Origin: CALDTK01 sp963837005
Lineage (GTDB): Bacteria > Bacteroidota > Bacteroidia > Chitinophagales > Saprospiraceae
DNA: 64,000 nt
Reading direction: 5' to 3'
Assembly (NCBI GenBank): GCA_963837005.1
Contig: CAWIMC010000004.1
Location: 248,001-312,000, forward strand
Shown: piece after piece, positions 17,535 to 27,158 of the stretch
Position numbering within the stretch: the stretch's first letter is position 1
Layout: each line of letters begins with the position of its first letter
Notes under the pieces: generated by a model
The model's input: the letters and a program-made list of their open reading frames with translations, nothing else
Databases searched by the model: none
What the model was told of the DNA's origin: nothing
Position numbers and translations under genes: made by a program

Positions 17535-17542
17535 TACCTTCG
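17535..17542 (+). promoter_or_regulatory. -7 box TACCTTCG, 6 nt before MATE GTG
   Basis: TACCTTCG then CGCGTC then GTG at 17549. Same geometry as several other genes in the window, which would give a leaderless or nearly leaderless transcript. Confidence 0.4.
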
Positions 17543-17548
17543 CGCGTC

Positions 17549-18925
17549 GTGGAAGCAGGGGTAGAGACAAAAGACAATGCTCGGGCGCTGCTGTACCTCG
17601 CCGGACCGATCGCCTTGTCGCAGCTGGCGCAGACCTCCATGGGCTTGGTCGACACGCTGATGGTCGGTCGGCTCGGGGCCGTACCGCTTGCCGCAATTGC
17701 TATCGGGGCGACGATTCACTTCACTATCCTGCTGTTTGGGTTAGGGATGGTGCTCGCCGTCGGACCGCTCGCCTCGCAGGCGCACGGGGCGGGGTTGTCG
17801 CGCGACGTGGCCCGGTACACGCGGCAGGGGCTCTGGCTGGCGACCATTCTGGCACCGATCGGGATGGCGATAGAGTACAGCGCGGGGGCGTGGTTTCCGT
17901 TGCTCAACCAAGACCCGGAGGTGGCGGCACTGGCCGTGGAGTACCTGCGGGCGCTTGCCTGGAGCATATGGCCCTTTTTGCTGTTTGCGGCCTTGCGCTC
18001 GTGGTTGGAGTCTGTCGGAAAGCCTATCCCGGTCACCGTCATTGCGCTGAGTGCGGTAGCCGTCAATATCGCTGGCAACTCGGCTTTTGTGTACGGACGG
18101 TTTGGGGCACCTGAGCTGGGCGCGATAGGGGTTGGGTACGCCACGACGATCAGCTTCGTCTACCTGGTTATCGCGCTGTTCGTATACGCCCAGTCCCGGT
18201 CGGCCTTGCGAGCGTACCGCGTCTTCGATCGGTGGCGGTGGCCTCATCCGACCTACTTAAAGGAGCTGGTGCGCGTCGGGGCCCCCATGGGCATGAGCTT
18301 CGCGATCGAATCCGGCTTTTTCACAGCAACGGGTATTCTTGTCGGTACCTTAGGCGCGGTGCCACTTGCCGCTCACCAGATTGCTTTGCAGTTGGTTTCC
18401 TTCTCGTTTATGCTCCCGCTGTCGGTGGCGCTGGCGATCACGATTCGCGTGGGTAATCTAATCGGGGCGGAGCGGCCGGATACGGCTCGACACGCGGGGT
18501 GGCTCGCAATCGCGATAGGGACAGCTATTATGGCACTATCGGCGGTGTTGTACGTGCTGGTCCCACATTCGCTCGTCAGCCTATTTATGGGTGGTGCCCC
18601 GAGTTCGGAATCACAGGCCGTGGGGGCCGTAGCGGTACAGCTGCTGGTCTTAGCGGGCGTCTTTCAGGTGTTCGACGGGGCTCAAACCGTGGCCAACGGA
18701 GCACTGCGAGGACTCAAGGACACGTTTTGGCCGATGGTGATCGGCCTGGTGAGCTACTGGGCAATAGGGCTATCGAGCGGGTACTACTTGATGCAGACTA
18801 GGGGAGCGCAAGGGCTCTGGCTCGGGGTGGTCATCGGACTCGTGTTTGCGGCCACGGCACTGATCTGGCGGTGGCGGCGCATGAGTGCACGCGTGGTGCG
18901 AGTCGCTGCTCCCACGGTACGGTAA
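17549..18925 (+). CDS. MATE-family multidrug/Na+ antiporter (NorM-like)
   Basis: 458 residues, the usual length. The GTG at 17549 is chosen because the family N-terminus (ARALLYLAGPIALSQLAQTS) follows at residue 11; a longer reading back to 17144 is antisense to the PaiB-like gene. Two MatE halves of six transmembrane helices each: GLVDTLMVGRLGAVPLAAIA, IGVGYATTISFVYLVIALFV; second half ATGILVGTLGAVPLAAHQIA, RIGNLIGAERP-type motif (RVGNLIGAERPD), and DGAQTVANGALRGLKDTFWP. Exports cationic drugs or metabolites using Na+ or H+. No hairpin element inside. Confidence 0.88.
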   Translation: MEAGVETKDNARALLYLAGPIALSQLAQTSMGLVDTLMVGRLGAVPLAAIAIGATIHFTILLFGLGMVLAVGPLASQAHGAGLSRDVARYTRQGLWLATILAPIGMAIEYSAGAWFPLLNQDPEVAALAVEYLRALAWSIWPFLLFAALRSWLESVGKPIPVTVIALSAVAVNIAGNSAFVYGRFGAPELGAIGVGYATTISFVYLVIALFVYAQSRSALRAYRVFDRWRWPHPTYLKELVRVGAPMGMSFAIESGFFTATGILVGTLGAVPLAAHQIALQLVSFSFMLPLSVALAITIRVGNLIGAERPDTARHAGWLAIAIGTAIMALSAVLYVLVPHSLVSLFMGGAPSSESQAVGAVAVQLLVLAGVFQVFDGAQTVANGALRGLKDTFWPMVIGLVSYWAIGLSSGYYLMQTRGAQGLWLGVVIGLVFAATALIWRWRRMSARVVRVAAPTVR

Positions 18926-18928
18926 GGT

Positions 18929-19450
18929 CTAGGCTACGGCCACCGACGTGGTGGTGAGGGCCATACGGCTCATGCGCTGGCCTTCCTCGAACAGGTCGCG
19001 GATCAGCGTCTCGAGCAGATGGTGGGCTTCGGAGACTTCCGCAAGCAGGGCCACGGTACCGAAGTCACGGTCGCGGGTAGCCACCTGGAGGGCGTGGTCG
19101 GCGCGCTCGTCAATCCGCATCAGGTCGCGGTGGAGATGTTGGAGCTGCCGGGCGGCTGCCGAGAGGCTGGGCTCGGACTCGAAGGTCGAGACGAATGGGA
19201 TTCTCGCGACGGCGCGACCTCGGGCGGCGACGTGGCGGGAGAGGTTGTGTCGTGCCTGCGCGTACACGCGACGTGAAACGGACACCGATTCTGAACTTAC
19301 TTTGACAAAACTCCGCATGTACTTGATCAGCCAGGCGTCGACACGGTAGGCGAGCTGCTCTTCGGCTTGCCACAAATCGACGAGTCGCGAGGTAGCGTGA
19401 TTGCCGTGCAGCGGGAAGGGCGGGGTGTTTGTATGATACGTCGTGTTCAT
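18929..19450 (-). CDS. Hypothetical helical protein
   Basis: 173 residues, almost entirely predicted helical (LVDLWQAEEQLAYRVDAWLI, QLQHLHRDLMRIDERADHAL, EVSEAHHLLETLIRDLFEEG). No signal peptide or membrane segment. The spacing of Glu/His in helices recalls ferritin-like or DUF2383-type bundles, but no complete metal motif can be pointed out. Convergent with the MATE gene (3 bp between stops). Unknown function. Confidence 0.55.
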   Translation of the reverse strand: MNTTYHTNTPPFPLHGNHATSRLVDLWQAEEQLAYRVDAWLIKYMRSFVKVSSESVSVSRRVYAQARHNLSRHVAARGRAVARIPFVSTFESEPSLSAAARQLQHLHRDLMRIDERADHALQVATRDRDFGTVALLAEVSEAHHLLETLIRDLFEEGQRMSRMALTTTSVAVA

Positions 19451-19544
19451 ATTTAAGTTAGTAACAGCTTTAATGCCAAGTCTGCGGAGGGGTTCGATTA
19501 AGACATGCAGAATCGCTGGATCTAGGTAGGGCGCACGAAGGCTT

Positions 19545-21026
19545 CTACGTGCGCGGGAGGAGGCGCACGGCTTTCTGGAGAAGGCCTCGCAATTCTTCGC
19601 TGGGAGGGCGCAGCCAGACGTAGGTGGCGAGGAGCACGGTGAGGAGTCCCCCTTTCAGTACCATGTCGGCGGGCCAGTAGCCGGTAAGGGGCAGCAGGTA
19701 GGCGAGGAGGCCTGCGAGGAGGAGGGCGATGGCTACCTCGAAGGTCGTTTTGCCGAAAGGCCACAATCCCCACTGCAGACCGACGAAAAGCACCTTGGCG
19801 AGATTAGACAGGACGATGGACAGGAGCGTGGACAGACCCGCCCCCACGAAGCCGTAGCGTGGGATGAGCAGGACGTTGAGCGCGATGTTTACCCCGGCCA
19901 TGATGACGAGCCCGACGAGGTTGTACCAGTACTTCGGGGAGAACGTGATGATGAGTTCGTTGATGCTCGTGGCCCCGTCTACGACGCGGGCGAGGCCCAG
20001 TAGGAGAAAGGCCCCGAAGGCTTGCGCCAAAACCTCCCCCCGTGGGGCCACGTCGACGAGCGCCGGGTAGCACACCGCAATGCCGAGGAAGACGTAGCCG
20101 CAGATGAGCAGGAGGTTGTCGGAGGATTTGCGGTAGAGGGTCCGGAGCTCAGGGAGGTCATTGTCGGCCCAGGCCTCGCTCACCATCGGCGCAGTGACCA
20201 TGCGGAGATTGGTATACGGTTTGGCGATGACTTCGGCGATGAAGAGCGCCAGGGTATACTGCCCGCCAGCCGTAAATCCGAGGTAAGCCGAGACCATCAG
20301 TTGGTCGATGCGAAAAGCCAGCTGCCCGGCCGCCATCGCCGCCATGCCGTACCCTCCGTAGGAGGCCATCTCGCGCCACTTGTCGCGCAGGGCCTCGTCG
20401 ATGCGGGGCACGCGCCACTCGCCGAGGTAGACCAGGTAGCCCGCCAGTAATACGACCACCGTCCAGTAGTGTATGAGCGTTCCGATCACGACGCCCCGCT
20501 CGGTGAGGTAGCCGCCGATGTACAGCAGTACCAGTACCGGCAGCGTGACTTTGAAGGCAAACTGCTCGATGAGCGTCGGAACCACGACCCGCCGGAAGTT
20601 GGTGGTGTACTGCGAGACCAAACGCGCGTACGCTACGGCCGCGACCAGCAGCGGGATGACGACTAGGTAGGTACGTGCGTCCTCGCCGTACTCCGCAAAG
20701 TAGGTTCGCGCTACAAGCTCATCGAAAAGTGGCCAGGCGAGCGCCGTGAGCAGTACGCCAACCGTGCAGATCGCAAGCAGCAACGTGAGCAAGCCCCGCC
20801 GCCCGGCATCTGGATTGCTGTACGGTGCGTAGTAGCGGACGGCCAGTACGTAGCTCCCGAGCATGGACACCGGCGCGATCACCGCCGCCGCCGCGATAAT
20901 GGTCTGCACCAGCCCGACGACCTTCAGCGCCATCGGCCACAGAAACAGCGTCGCGAATATCCCGATCCCGACCCCGGCAAACTGCACGATCGTACTCTTG
21001 AGCCCCTGGCGGACGACTACTCCCAT
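19545..21026 (-). CDS. Polysaccharide/oligosaccharide flippase (MOP superfamily)
   Basis: 493 residues with about 12-14 hydrophobic segments starting GLKSTIVQFAGVGIGIFATL. Features of Wzx-like exporters: SMLGSYVLAVRYYAPYSNPD, MAAGQLAFRIDQLMVSAYLG, NLVGLVIMAGVNIALNVLLI with GFVGAGLSTLLSIVLSNLAK. Flips lipid-linked glycans across the inner membrane. 12 bp downstream of the glycosyltransferase on the same strand, so one unit for surface-glycan synthesis. Two hairpin elements (19747-19761 antisense, 20019-20033 sense). Confidence 0.85.
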   Translation of the reverse strand: MGVVVRQGLKSTIVQFAGVGIGIFATLFLWPMALKVVGLVQTIIAAAAVIAPVSMLGSYVLAVRYYAPYSNPDAGRRGLLTLLLAICTVGVLLTALAWPLFDELVARTYFAEYGEDARTYLVVIPLLVAAVAYARLVSQYTTNFRRVVVPTLIEQFAFKVTLPVLVLLYIGGYLTERGVVIGTLIHYWTVVVLLAGYLVYLGEWRVPRIDEALRDKWREMASYGGYGMAAMAAGQLAFRIDQLMVSAYLGFTAGGQYTLALFIAEVIAKPYTNLRMVTAPMVSEAWADNDLPELRTLYRKSSDNLLLICGYVFLGIAVCYPALVDVAPRGEVLAQAFGAFLLLGLARVVDGATSINELIITFSPKYWYNLVGLVIMAGVNIALNVLLIPRYGFVGAGLSTLLSIVLSNLAKVLFVGLQWGLWPFGKTTFEVAIALLLAGLLAYLLPLTGYWPADMVLKGGLLTVLLATYVWLRPPSEELRGLLQKAVRLLPRT

Positions 21027-21034
21027 CGGGCGGC

Positions 21035-21041
21035 GAAGCTA
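21035..21041 (-). promoter_or_regulatory. Possible -7 box TAGCTTC before flippase
   Basis: Minus-strand TAGCTTC, 8 nt before the ATG at 21026. Weaker match; it overlaps the end of the upstream glycosyltransferase, so the flippase may also be co-transcribed. Confidence 0.25.
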
Positions 21042-22373
21042 GGCGCGGGGCGCGGGGGTATCGATGAGCTCATTGAGCAACTCCGCGAGCCGGGCCGTGG
21101 TCGCTCGTCGCTCGAAGCCTTCGATGACCGTTTTGGCGAAAGCGTGCTCACTGTCCGAAAAGCGTCCGCTGTAGATCCGCTCGATTGCATCGCGTGCAGC
21201 GTCGACGTCTCCCGGCAAGACGGTCAGGCCCGCGTGCGCCTGGTCGAGAATGCGCGTATTGTCGGCGTCGAACGGTCCGACGTGGAGGATAGGTCTGCGG
21301 GCGGCGAGGTACTCGAAGAGCTTGCCGTTGATCTGACCGCGGGCGTTGTCGGACAAGTTGGGGCAGAGCAAGAACAGGTCTGCTGCGCGGTAGTGCGCCA
21401 GCAGCTCGCCGTGCGGGAGCCAAGCCGTGACGGTGAGCTTGTCGCGGAGGGTGGGGTAGCGTTCGATATCGGCCGTGACGCTCGGGTCCACGTTGCCGAT
21501 CAGCCGGAGGTGTAGCCTTTCGGCAAAACGGGCATCGGCGGTACACAACTCGGCCAGGGCTTGCCACACCGAAGTGGGATTGCGGTTGGCGCTGAGCAGG
21601 CCGGTATGATAAATAGTGAAAGGCTCGCGCTTCCCGAAGCGCCCGTCGACAAGCTCTACTTCTTCTGCGAAATCTTCAGCGTCATACCCGTTCGTCACGG
21701 AGCGGTACTTGCTGCGATTGAAAGACTCCAGGTGCGTCGGCATGCTGGGGCTCGTGCCGATTACGAGATCGGCACCAGAGAGGCACTGCTTCTCCAAACG
21801 CTGGTTTTTGACGCGAGCACGGTTGCCGGGATTAAAGGCCAGGTGCACGTCGAATTGCGACCACGGATCGCGTATGTCCATCACCCAGGGGAGGCTTGGG
21901 AAGGCATGTTTTAGCGAAAGCCCGATCAAGTGCACGCTGTGTGGCGGACCAGTTGTTAGGATGGCGTCGACAGGATGCTCGCGGAGATAGCCAGCGAGGG
22001 ATTTGGATGTCGGCTTGACCCACCACACCCGCGGATCGGGCACAAACAAATTGGCGCGCACCCAGTTGGCGAGGCGCTTGAGCAGACCAGGATCACTACC
22101 GGTGGGGGCGGCCTTGACGTCGCCCGACTGGGCACCAGTGAGCTTGCGGTAGGCAGCGTACGGTTCGGTGATCGGGTAGCGGAGGACCTCGAGCGCCGGG
22201 TCCACATCGGCCTCCAGGCTCTCGTCGACGACGGGGTAGTCTGCCGCTAGCGGAGCGACGATGACGGGCGTCCAGCCCTGTGCAGGAAGGTACTTCGCGA
22301 ACTTGAGCCAACGCTGCACGCCGGAGCCGCCGCTCGGGGGCCAGTAGTAGGTGATGACGAGGAGGCGGGGCAT
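21039..22373 (-). CDS. GT-B glycosyltransferase (group 1/GT4-like)
   Basis: 444 residues from ATG at 22373 (MPRLLVITYYWPPSGGSGVQ). The N-terminal GPPHSVHLIGLSLK and WVMDIRDPWSQ blocks and the C-terminal TIYHTGLLSANRNPTSVWQA, WLPHGELLAHYRAADLFLLC, NGKLFEYLAARRPIL (donor-sugar E-x7-E-like region) fit the GT4 group acting on nucleotide sugars. The DIRDPW and NGKLFEYLA signatures are typical of Bacteroidota glycan clusters. Followed after 12 bp by the flippase. Three hairpin elements inside, in both orientations (21130, 21515, 21908). Confidence 0.85.
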   Translation of the reverse strand: MPRLLVITYYWPPSGGSGVQRWLKFAKYLPAQGWTPVIVAPLAADYPVVDESLEADVDPALEVLRYPITEPYAAYRKLTGAQSGDVKAAPTGSDPGLLKRLANWVRANLFVPDPRVWWVKPTSKSLAGYLREHPVDAILTTGPPHSVHLIGLSLKHAFPSLPWVMDIRDPWSQFDVHLAFNPGNRARVKNQRLEKQCLSGADLVIGTSPSMPTHLESFNRSKYRSVTNGYDAEDFAEEVELVDGRFGKREPFTIYHTGLLSANRNPTSVWQALAELCTADARFAERLHLRLIGNVDPSVTADIERYPTLRDKLTVTAWLPHGELLAHYRAADLFLLCPNLSDNARGQINGKLFEYLAARRPILHVGPFDADNTRILDQAHAGLTVLPGDVDAARDAIERIYSGRFSDSEHAFAKTVIEGFERRATTARLAELLNELIDTPAPRA

Positions 22374-22590
22374 AAGCGGTGCAAGGTGGGGCGGGCACGA
22401 CGAACGCGCATCCAAACCTGCTGACTACGATGAGTAGGGCCGCAAGCAATTACTCGTGCCTGCTTCAGCGCAGATCTCTTCAACTATAAACGGGACAAGA
22501 GCTTGCAGCCGTGGCGGCGAGGCAGGCCTCGTCATTGGGTAGAGTTCCGCGCCCGCGTCCACCCTGGCCGCCTTTCCTTTGCCCCTCCCC

Positions 22591-24786
22591 ATGCGCAAAC
22601 TCGTCACCTCCGCCCTCCCGTACGCCAACGGCCCCCTTCACCTCGGACACCTCGCCGGTGCCTACCTCCCCGCCGATGTCTACGTGCGCTACCTGCGCTC
22701 CAAGGGCGAGGACGTGGTCTGGGTCTGCGGCTCCGACGAACACGGCGCGGCTATCAGCATGCGCGCCAAGACCGAGGGCCGCACGGAGAGCGACATCGTC
22801 GACACGTACCACGCCCTCAACAGTGACGCCTTCGTGCGTTTTGGCGTAAGCTTCGACATCTTTCACCGGACCTCGGCCCCGCTCCACCACGAGACTTCCC
22901 AGGCGCTCTTCACCCAGCTCATCGAGCAAGGCCACCAGTTCGAAGAGCGGACCACCGAGCAGTACTACGACACCGAATTCGAGACTTTTCTGGCCGATCG
23001 CTTCATCCAGGGTACCTGTCCGAACTGCGGTTTTGCGGAGGCATACGGCGACCAGTGTGAGAACTGCGGCCGTGACCTGAGCCCGACCGAACTTATCGAT
23101 CCGAAGTCCAAGCTGAGCGGCGCCAAACCCGTCCGCAAGGCCACCACGCACTGGTACTTCCGCCTCGACCTCCACGAGGCCTGGCTGCGGCAGTACATCG
23201 CCGACGGGCTCGTCGATGGGCAGCCGCACCACGACGCGAAACTGTGGCGCAACCACGTCACCGGCCAGTGCCTGAGCTGGCTCGACGCGGGCCTGCAGCC
23301 TCGCGCCTACACGCGCGACCTCGACTGGGGCATCCAGGTGCCCACGGTGCCCGGACATATCTCAGAGGAGGAGGCAAAAGGCAAGGTGCTGTACGTGTGG
23401 TTTGATGCACCGATTGGCTATATCTCCGCCACCAAACAATGGGCCATCGACCGGGGCGAACCCGATCTCTGGGAGCGCTACTGGAAGCACGGCGAGGCCG
23501 AACTCGTGCACTTCATCGGCAAGGACAACATCGTCTTTCACTGCCTTACCTTCCAGGCGACGCTCAAGGCGCTCGGGGACTACAACGTGGCCTCGTACGT
23601 GCCGGCCAACCAGTTCCTCAACTTCGAGGGCGACAAGTTTTCGAAGTCGCGCGGCTGGGGCATCACGATGGACGAGTACCTGGCCGACTTTGCGGCCCTG
23701 CCTAACCACGTCGACGCGATGCGCTACGCTCTCTTGCGCAACGCCCCCGAGAACCGCGACGCCGACTTTCGGTGGGACGACTTCGTCGGGTTTCACGACA
23801 AAGAACTAGCCGACAAACTCGGTAATTTCGTCAACCGGACGCTGGTCCTCGTGCACAAGTACTTCGACGGGCGGGTGCCGGAGGGCGCGCTTCCGCCAGA
23901 CGCCCACGCTGAGCTGCGCGCTCGTTTTGCGGAAGTAGACCAGCTGCTGGCCACCTTTAACTTCAAGGATGCGCTCGCGACTGCCATCGGCCTCATCGAC
24001 TGGGCCAATGCCGACCTCCAGGCGCGTGCCCCGTGGACGCTCGCCAAGGCCAACCTCGACGATCCCGCCATCGCGGAGGCCATGATCGTCGCCTGCCAAA
24101 GCGTGGCCCTAGCGAGTGTGCTCTTCGCGCCTTTCGTCCCCGACACCGGCGAGCGACTGAGCGCCCTGCTCGAGCTCCCGCCGATCACTTTCGCGCAGGC
24201 CGAGGCGACGTTAGCTTCCGCCAAAACCTTCTTCCCCGCCGGACATCGACTCGGGGAGCCTACGATTCTCTTCGCAAAGATCCAAGACCGCAAGGACGAC
24301 AGCCGCCTGGCGCTCGTGCAGGCGCAAAAGGACAAACTCCAAGCTATTTTGAACCGAGACGCCACTGCACCGAAGTCGGGCCCATCGCCTGGTGACAAGA
24401 CTTCGACAGCTAAAGAGGCAAGTTCTGCAAATGAGACCGCAGAAGCCGCAGCCGCTCCCTCCACGATACAGTACGAGGACTTCGCCAAACTCGACCTCCG
24501 CACCGGTCGCATCACCGCCGCCGAGGCCATCCCGAAGGCCGATAAGCTGCTCGAGCTGAGTGTCGACCTCGGTACCGAACAGCGGACCGTCGTGTCGGGT
24601 ATCGCACTGCACTTCTCCCCGGAGGCGCTCGTAGGACAGGAGGTAGTGCTGCTCACCAATCTCGCCCCCCGCAAACTCCGGGGCGTGGAGAGCCAGGGGA
24701 TGATTCTGATGGCCGATACCCCGGAGGGCGGTTTGGCTTTCGTCGCCCCGCCCGAGGGTTCGGCACCCGGGATGCGCGTGAGTTGA
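22591..24786 (+). CDS. metG: Methionyl-tRNA synthetase with C-terminal tRNA-binding domain
   Basis: 731 residues from ATG at 22591 (MRKLVTSALPYANGPLHLGH). HLGH is the HIGH box, KFSKSRG the KMSKS box. Zinc knuckle CPNCG...CENCG is near residue 145-165. The anticodon-binding helical domain follows, then a low-complexity linker (KTSTAKEASSANETAEAAAA) and the OB-fold EMAP/Trbp111 domain (YEDFAKLDLRTGRITAAEAI ... LRGVESQGMILMAD), as in E. coli MetG. An ATG four codons upstream is also possible. Four hairpin elements inside, three sense and one antisense; the 24214-24227 copy encodes SAKTFF. Confidence 0.95.
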   Translation: MRKLVTSALPYANGPLHLGHLAGAYLPADVYVRYLRSKGEDVVWVCGSDEHGAAISMRAKTEGRTESDIVDTYHALNSDAFVRFGVSFDIFHRTSAPLHHETSQALFTQLIEQGHQFEERTTEQYYDTEFETFLADRFIQGTCPNCGFAEAYGDQCENCGRDLSPTELIDPKSKLSGAKPVRKATTHWYFRLDLHEAWLRQYIADGLVDGQPHHDAKLWRNHVTGQCLSWLDAGLQPRAYTRDLDWGIQVPTVPGHISEEEAKGKVLYVWFDAPIGYISATKQWAIDRGEPDLWERYWKHGEAELVHFIGKDNIVFHCLTFQATLKALGDYNVASYVPANQFLNFEGDKFSKSRGWGITMDEYLADFAALPNHVDAMRYALLRNAPENRDADFRWDDFVGFHDKELADKLGNFVNRTLVLVHKYFDGRVPEGALPPDAHAELRARFAEVDQLLATFNFKDALATAIGLIDWANADLQARAPWTLAKANLDDPAIAEAMIVACQSVALASVLFAPFVPDTGERLSALLELPPITFAQAEATLASAKTFFPAGHRLGEPTILFAKIQDRKDDSRLALVQAQKDKLQAILNRDATAPKSGPSPGDKTSTAKEASSANETAEAAAAPSTIQYEDFAKLDLRTGRITAAEAIPKADKLLELSVDLGTEQRTVVSGIALHFSPEALVGQEVVLLTNLAPRKLRGVESQGMILMADTPEGGLAFVAPPEGSAPGMRVS

Positions 24787-24815
24787 GGTTCTGGACAGCG
24801 CTGCGGTTTGGACTG

Positions 24816-24830
24816 GTTTTGGCGGAAGCT
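24816..24830 (+). repeat. Hairpin element, intergenic copy after metG
   Basis: GTTTTGGCGGAAGCT; stem GGC/GCT with a terminal G-T wobble, loop GGAA. 30 bp past the metG stop, in sense orientation. Confidence 0.75.
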
Positions 24831-24919
24831 GATCCAACACACTTCGCGTGCCCGAACTACCGCTAGCCATTGAACGACCCTGCGCCACGGCCCCTAGCCA
24901 TCGCGGGCTCGCGCTTGCA

Positions 24920-25270
24920 ATGACGGCCTTGGTCTTGGCCGTATCCTGGACGTGCACCGCACCTTACAGCGCCAAAGCCTACCGCGCTCACGACAGCGAC
25001 GCCCCCCACGCAACCATCTGCCACGCTAACCGCCGCACCCTCAACGTGCCAGCTGAGGAGTGGCCCGCGCACAAAGCCCACGGCGACTATCGCGGTCCGT
25101 GCCGTCCACGTGGGGTGCCTCTCGCCGGAAAAGAACCGAGTCCACGGCACACCGACGTGGACTACCGCAACCGCAAGGCCCGGAAATCGTGGAGCCGAGA
25201 AGAGTGGGAGCGCTATCAAGCCGCTAAACTCGCGGCCCCTCCCGCTACCCGCGAAGTCAGACCAGACTAA
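24920..25270 (+). CDS. Small secreted protein or lipoprotein with HGDY motif
   Basis: 116 residues from ATG at 24920, chosen because it gives MTALVLAVSWTC, a short lipoprotein-like signal; a GTG at 24848 would extend it by 24 residues. The core TICHANRRTLNVPAEEWPAH then KAHGDYRGPC resembles the CH-x(n)-HxxHGDxxGxC module seen in surface proteins of Bacteroidota, with two Cys that could pair. The tail is basic and Arg/Lys-rich. Function unknown. 49 bp upstream of lnt. Confidence 0.55.
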   Translation: MTALVLAVSWTCTAPYSAKAYRAHDSDAPHATICHANRRTLNVPAEEWPAHKAHGDYRGPCRPRGVPLAGKEPSPRHTDVDYRNRKARKSWSREEWERYQAAKLAAPPATREVRPD

Positions 25271-25319
25271 TCCTCGCTTTCGCGACGCCGACCTGCCGGC
25301 GGGGCTTTCTTTGCCCCCC

Positions 25320-27137
25320 GTGTTGAAGCTCTTTCTCCGATACCGCCGTTTGGCGGCGTACCTGTTGTTTGGTGTCGCGTTGCTCGTCGCGGTACGGATG
25401 TACGTCCTGCAGGCCGACGAACGACTGTGGGGGGATTGGCCGCTGGTGTTCCTATTCGCCGCGTGGATGGGTGTAGTACTGCTCAGACAGCGTCCCGAAC
25501 GTATCACCTACGTAGGGTGGAGTAGTGCAGCAGGCATCTTGCTCGGAATCTCGCTAGCCCCCTACGGAGCGCTTTGGGCACCAATGGCGGGCATGGTGAT
25601 GCTACTGATCCTGATCGACCGTTTGGCGATGCAAGGGGCGAGCAAGCGCCAGGTCTTTTGGTACGCCTACCATACCATGGTGCTCTTCAACGTGATCGCC
25701 ACCTGGTGGGTCGCCAACACGGCCATCGCCGCGGGGATCGTCGCTAATTTTTTGAATGCGCTCTTTATGGCCGCCGTGGTGCTCCTTATGTTTTTGGCCC
25801 GCCGCCGCTTGCCGCAGTACTGGCTCGGAGCCGCTGTTTGTCTGTGGATCGGGTTTGAGTTCTTGCACTTCAACTGGCAAATCGCCTGGCCGTGGCTCTG
25901 CCTCGGGCACACGTTTGCAACGGCGGCCGTGTTGGCGCAGTGGTTTAGTGTGACGGGCGTGTTTGGTGGAAGCCTCTACATCATGGCGGGTGCGGTTATC
26001 CTCTACCGGGTTTACGCGTGCCGCCACGAGCCAGGCAGTGAGTACGAAGTGCGTCCGGTGTACAAGCGGCTCTCGCAGGCTTTGCTCGTAGTAGTCGGGC
26101 CGCTCTTAGTGTCGGTGCTGATGTACGCCTACGCCGAGGAGGTCGACGCTCCGATCGCAAGGGTGGCGGTGGTGCAGCCCAACTTCGAGCCCCACTACCA
26201 GAAGTTTCGCACTGGTGAGCGGGAGCAGTTGGCGCAGTTTCGGGACCTAACCAAGCGGGCGCTCGATGACTTAGCCCAGTTGGTCATCTATCCAGAGACG
26301 AGCTTCAGCAGCGTCGACGAGGCCTCCCTAGAGGCAGAGCCTTTCGTGGGTATGTGGGACGAACTTTCCGCGGGTTTGGACAAGTTGCAACCGGCCTTGA
26401 TCACGGGGCTATCCAGCTACCGGCGCTATGCCAGACCCATCGCCGACCCAGCGCTGCGAACGCAGCAAATCGGCCAGGAGAGCCTCTACTACATCGCGCA
26501 CAACTCCGCTATCGCCATCGATGGGTCGGTCTCGAGCCCGCTCTACTACAAATCCAAGCTCGTGCCAGGGGTAGAGTTTCTGCCCTATCGAAAAGTATTT
26601 TTCCTTTTCGAACCTTTGGTGGCAAGCCTCGGCGGCACAACGGCCGGGCTGGGCAAAAGTGATTCGGCGGCAGTCTTCCCGCTGCGCACGGGCATCGTGG
26701 CTGCCCCGCTCATTTGTTACGAAAGCATCTACGGGGACTACGTGCGGGAGTTCGTGAAGGCCGGGGCCAACGTGCTCGTCGTTCCGACCAACGATGGCTG
26801 GTGGGATGACTCTCCCGGCTACCGCCAGCACTGGCACTTCGCCCGCCTGCGCGCCATCGAGACGCGGCGCTGGGTCGTGCAGGCCGCCAATTCGGGCACG
26901 AGTGGCTTCATCGACCAGCGGGGCAGGGCTGTCGCCAAAACCAAGTACAACGAAGACACGGTGCTCGTCGAGGAGGTGCAGCTTTTGAGTGGCACTACCC
27001 TGTACGTGCGCTTCGGCGATGTGATTGGGTGGATTATGGCGTTCGGGGCTGTTGGGTCGCTGTGCGCCATAGTCGCAAAGCCAGCGACAAACCGCCCTAT
27101 CAGCAAAGCGTCCCCTCCGGCGAAGGGACCCACGTAG
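25320..27137 (+). CDS. lnt: Apolipoprotein N-acyltransferase
   Basis: 605 residues from a GTG at 25320 (VLKLFLRYRRLAAYLLFGVA); longer readings overlap the preceding gene. About seven N-terminal transmembrane helices are followed by a periplasmic nitrilase-like domain. Catalytic triad: Glu in LVIYPETSF, Lys in YYKSKLVPGVEFLPY, Cys in PLICYESIYGDYV. A final helix follows (VIGWIMAFGAVGSLCAIVAK). It adds the third acyl chain to lipoproteins, consistent with the many lipobox proteins here. One antisense hairpin element with loop GACA at 26927-26941. Confidence 0.9.
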   Translation: MLKLFLRYRRLAAYLLFGVALLVAVRMYVLQADERLWGDWPLVFLFAAWMGVVLLRQRPERITYVGWSSAAGILLGISLAPYGALWAPMAGMVMLLILIDRLAMQGASKRQVFWYAYHTMVLFNVIATWWVANTAIAAGIVANFLNALFMAAVVLLMFLARRRLPQYWLGAAVCLWIGFEFLHFNWQIAWPWLCLGHTFATAAVLAQWFSVTGVFGGSLYIMAGAVILYRVYACRHEPGSEYEVRPVYKRLSQALLVVVGPLLVSVLMYAYAEEVDAPIARVAVVQPNFEPHYQKFRTGEREQLAQFRDLTKRALDDLAQLVIYPETSFSSVDEASLEAEPFVGMWDELSAGLDKLQPALITGLSSYRRYARPIADPALRTQQIGQESLYYIAHNSAIAIDGSVSSPLYYKSKLVPGVEFLPYRKVFFLFEPLVASLGGTTAGLGKSDSAAVFPLRTGIVAAPLICYESIYGDYVREFVKAGANVLVVPTNDGWWDDSPGYRQHWHFARLRAIETRRWVVQAANSGTSGFIDQRGRAVAKTKYNEDTVLVEEVQLLSGTTLYVRFGDVIGWIMAFGAVGSLCAIVAKPATNRPISKASPPAKGPT

Positions 27138-27158
27138 GCCGCTGGTCACCTTCCACGG

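Noticed and set aside
16482..19349. Assorted 60-150-codon frames opposite NYN, PaiB-like and helical protein genes
   Set aside because: All are antisense or out-of-frame shadows of better supported genes.
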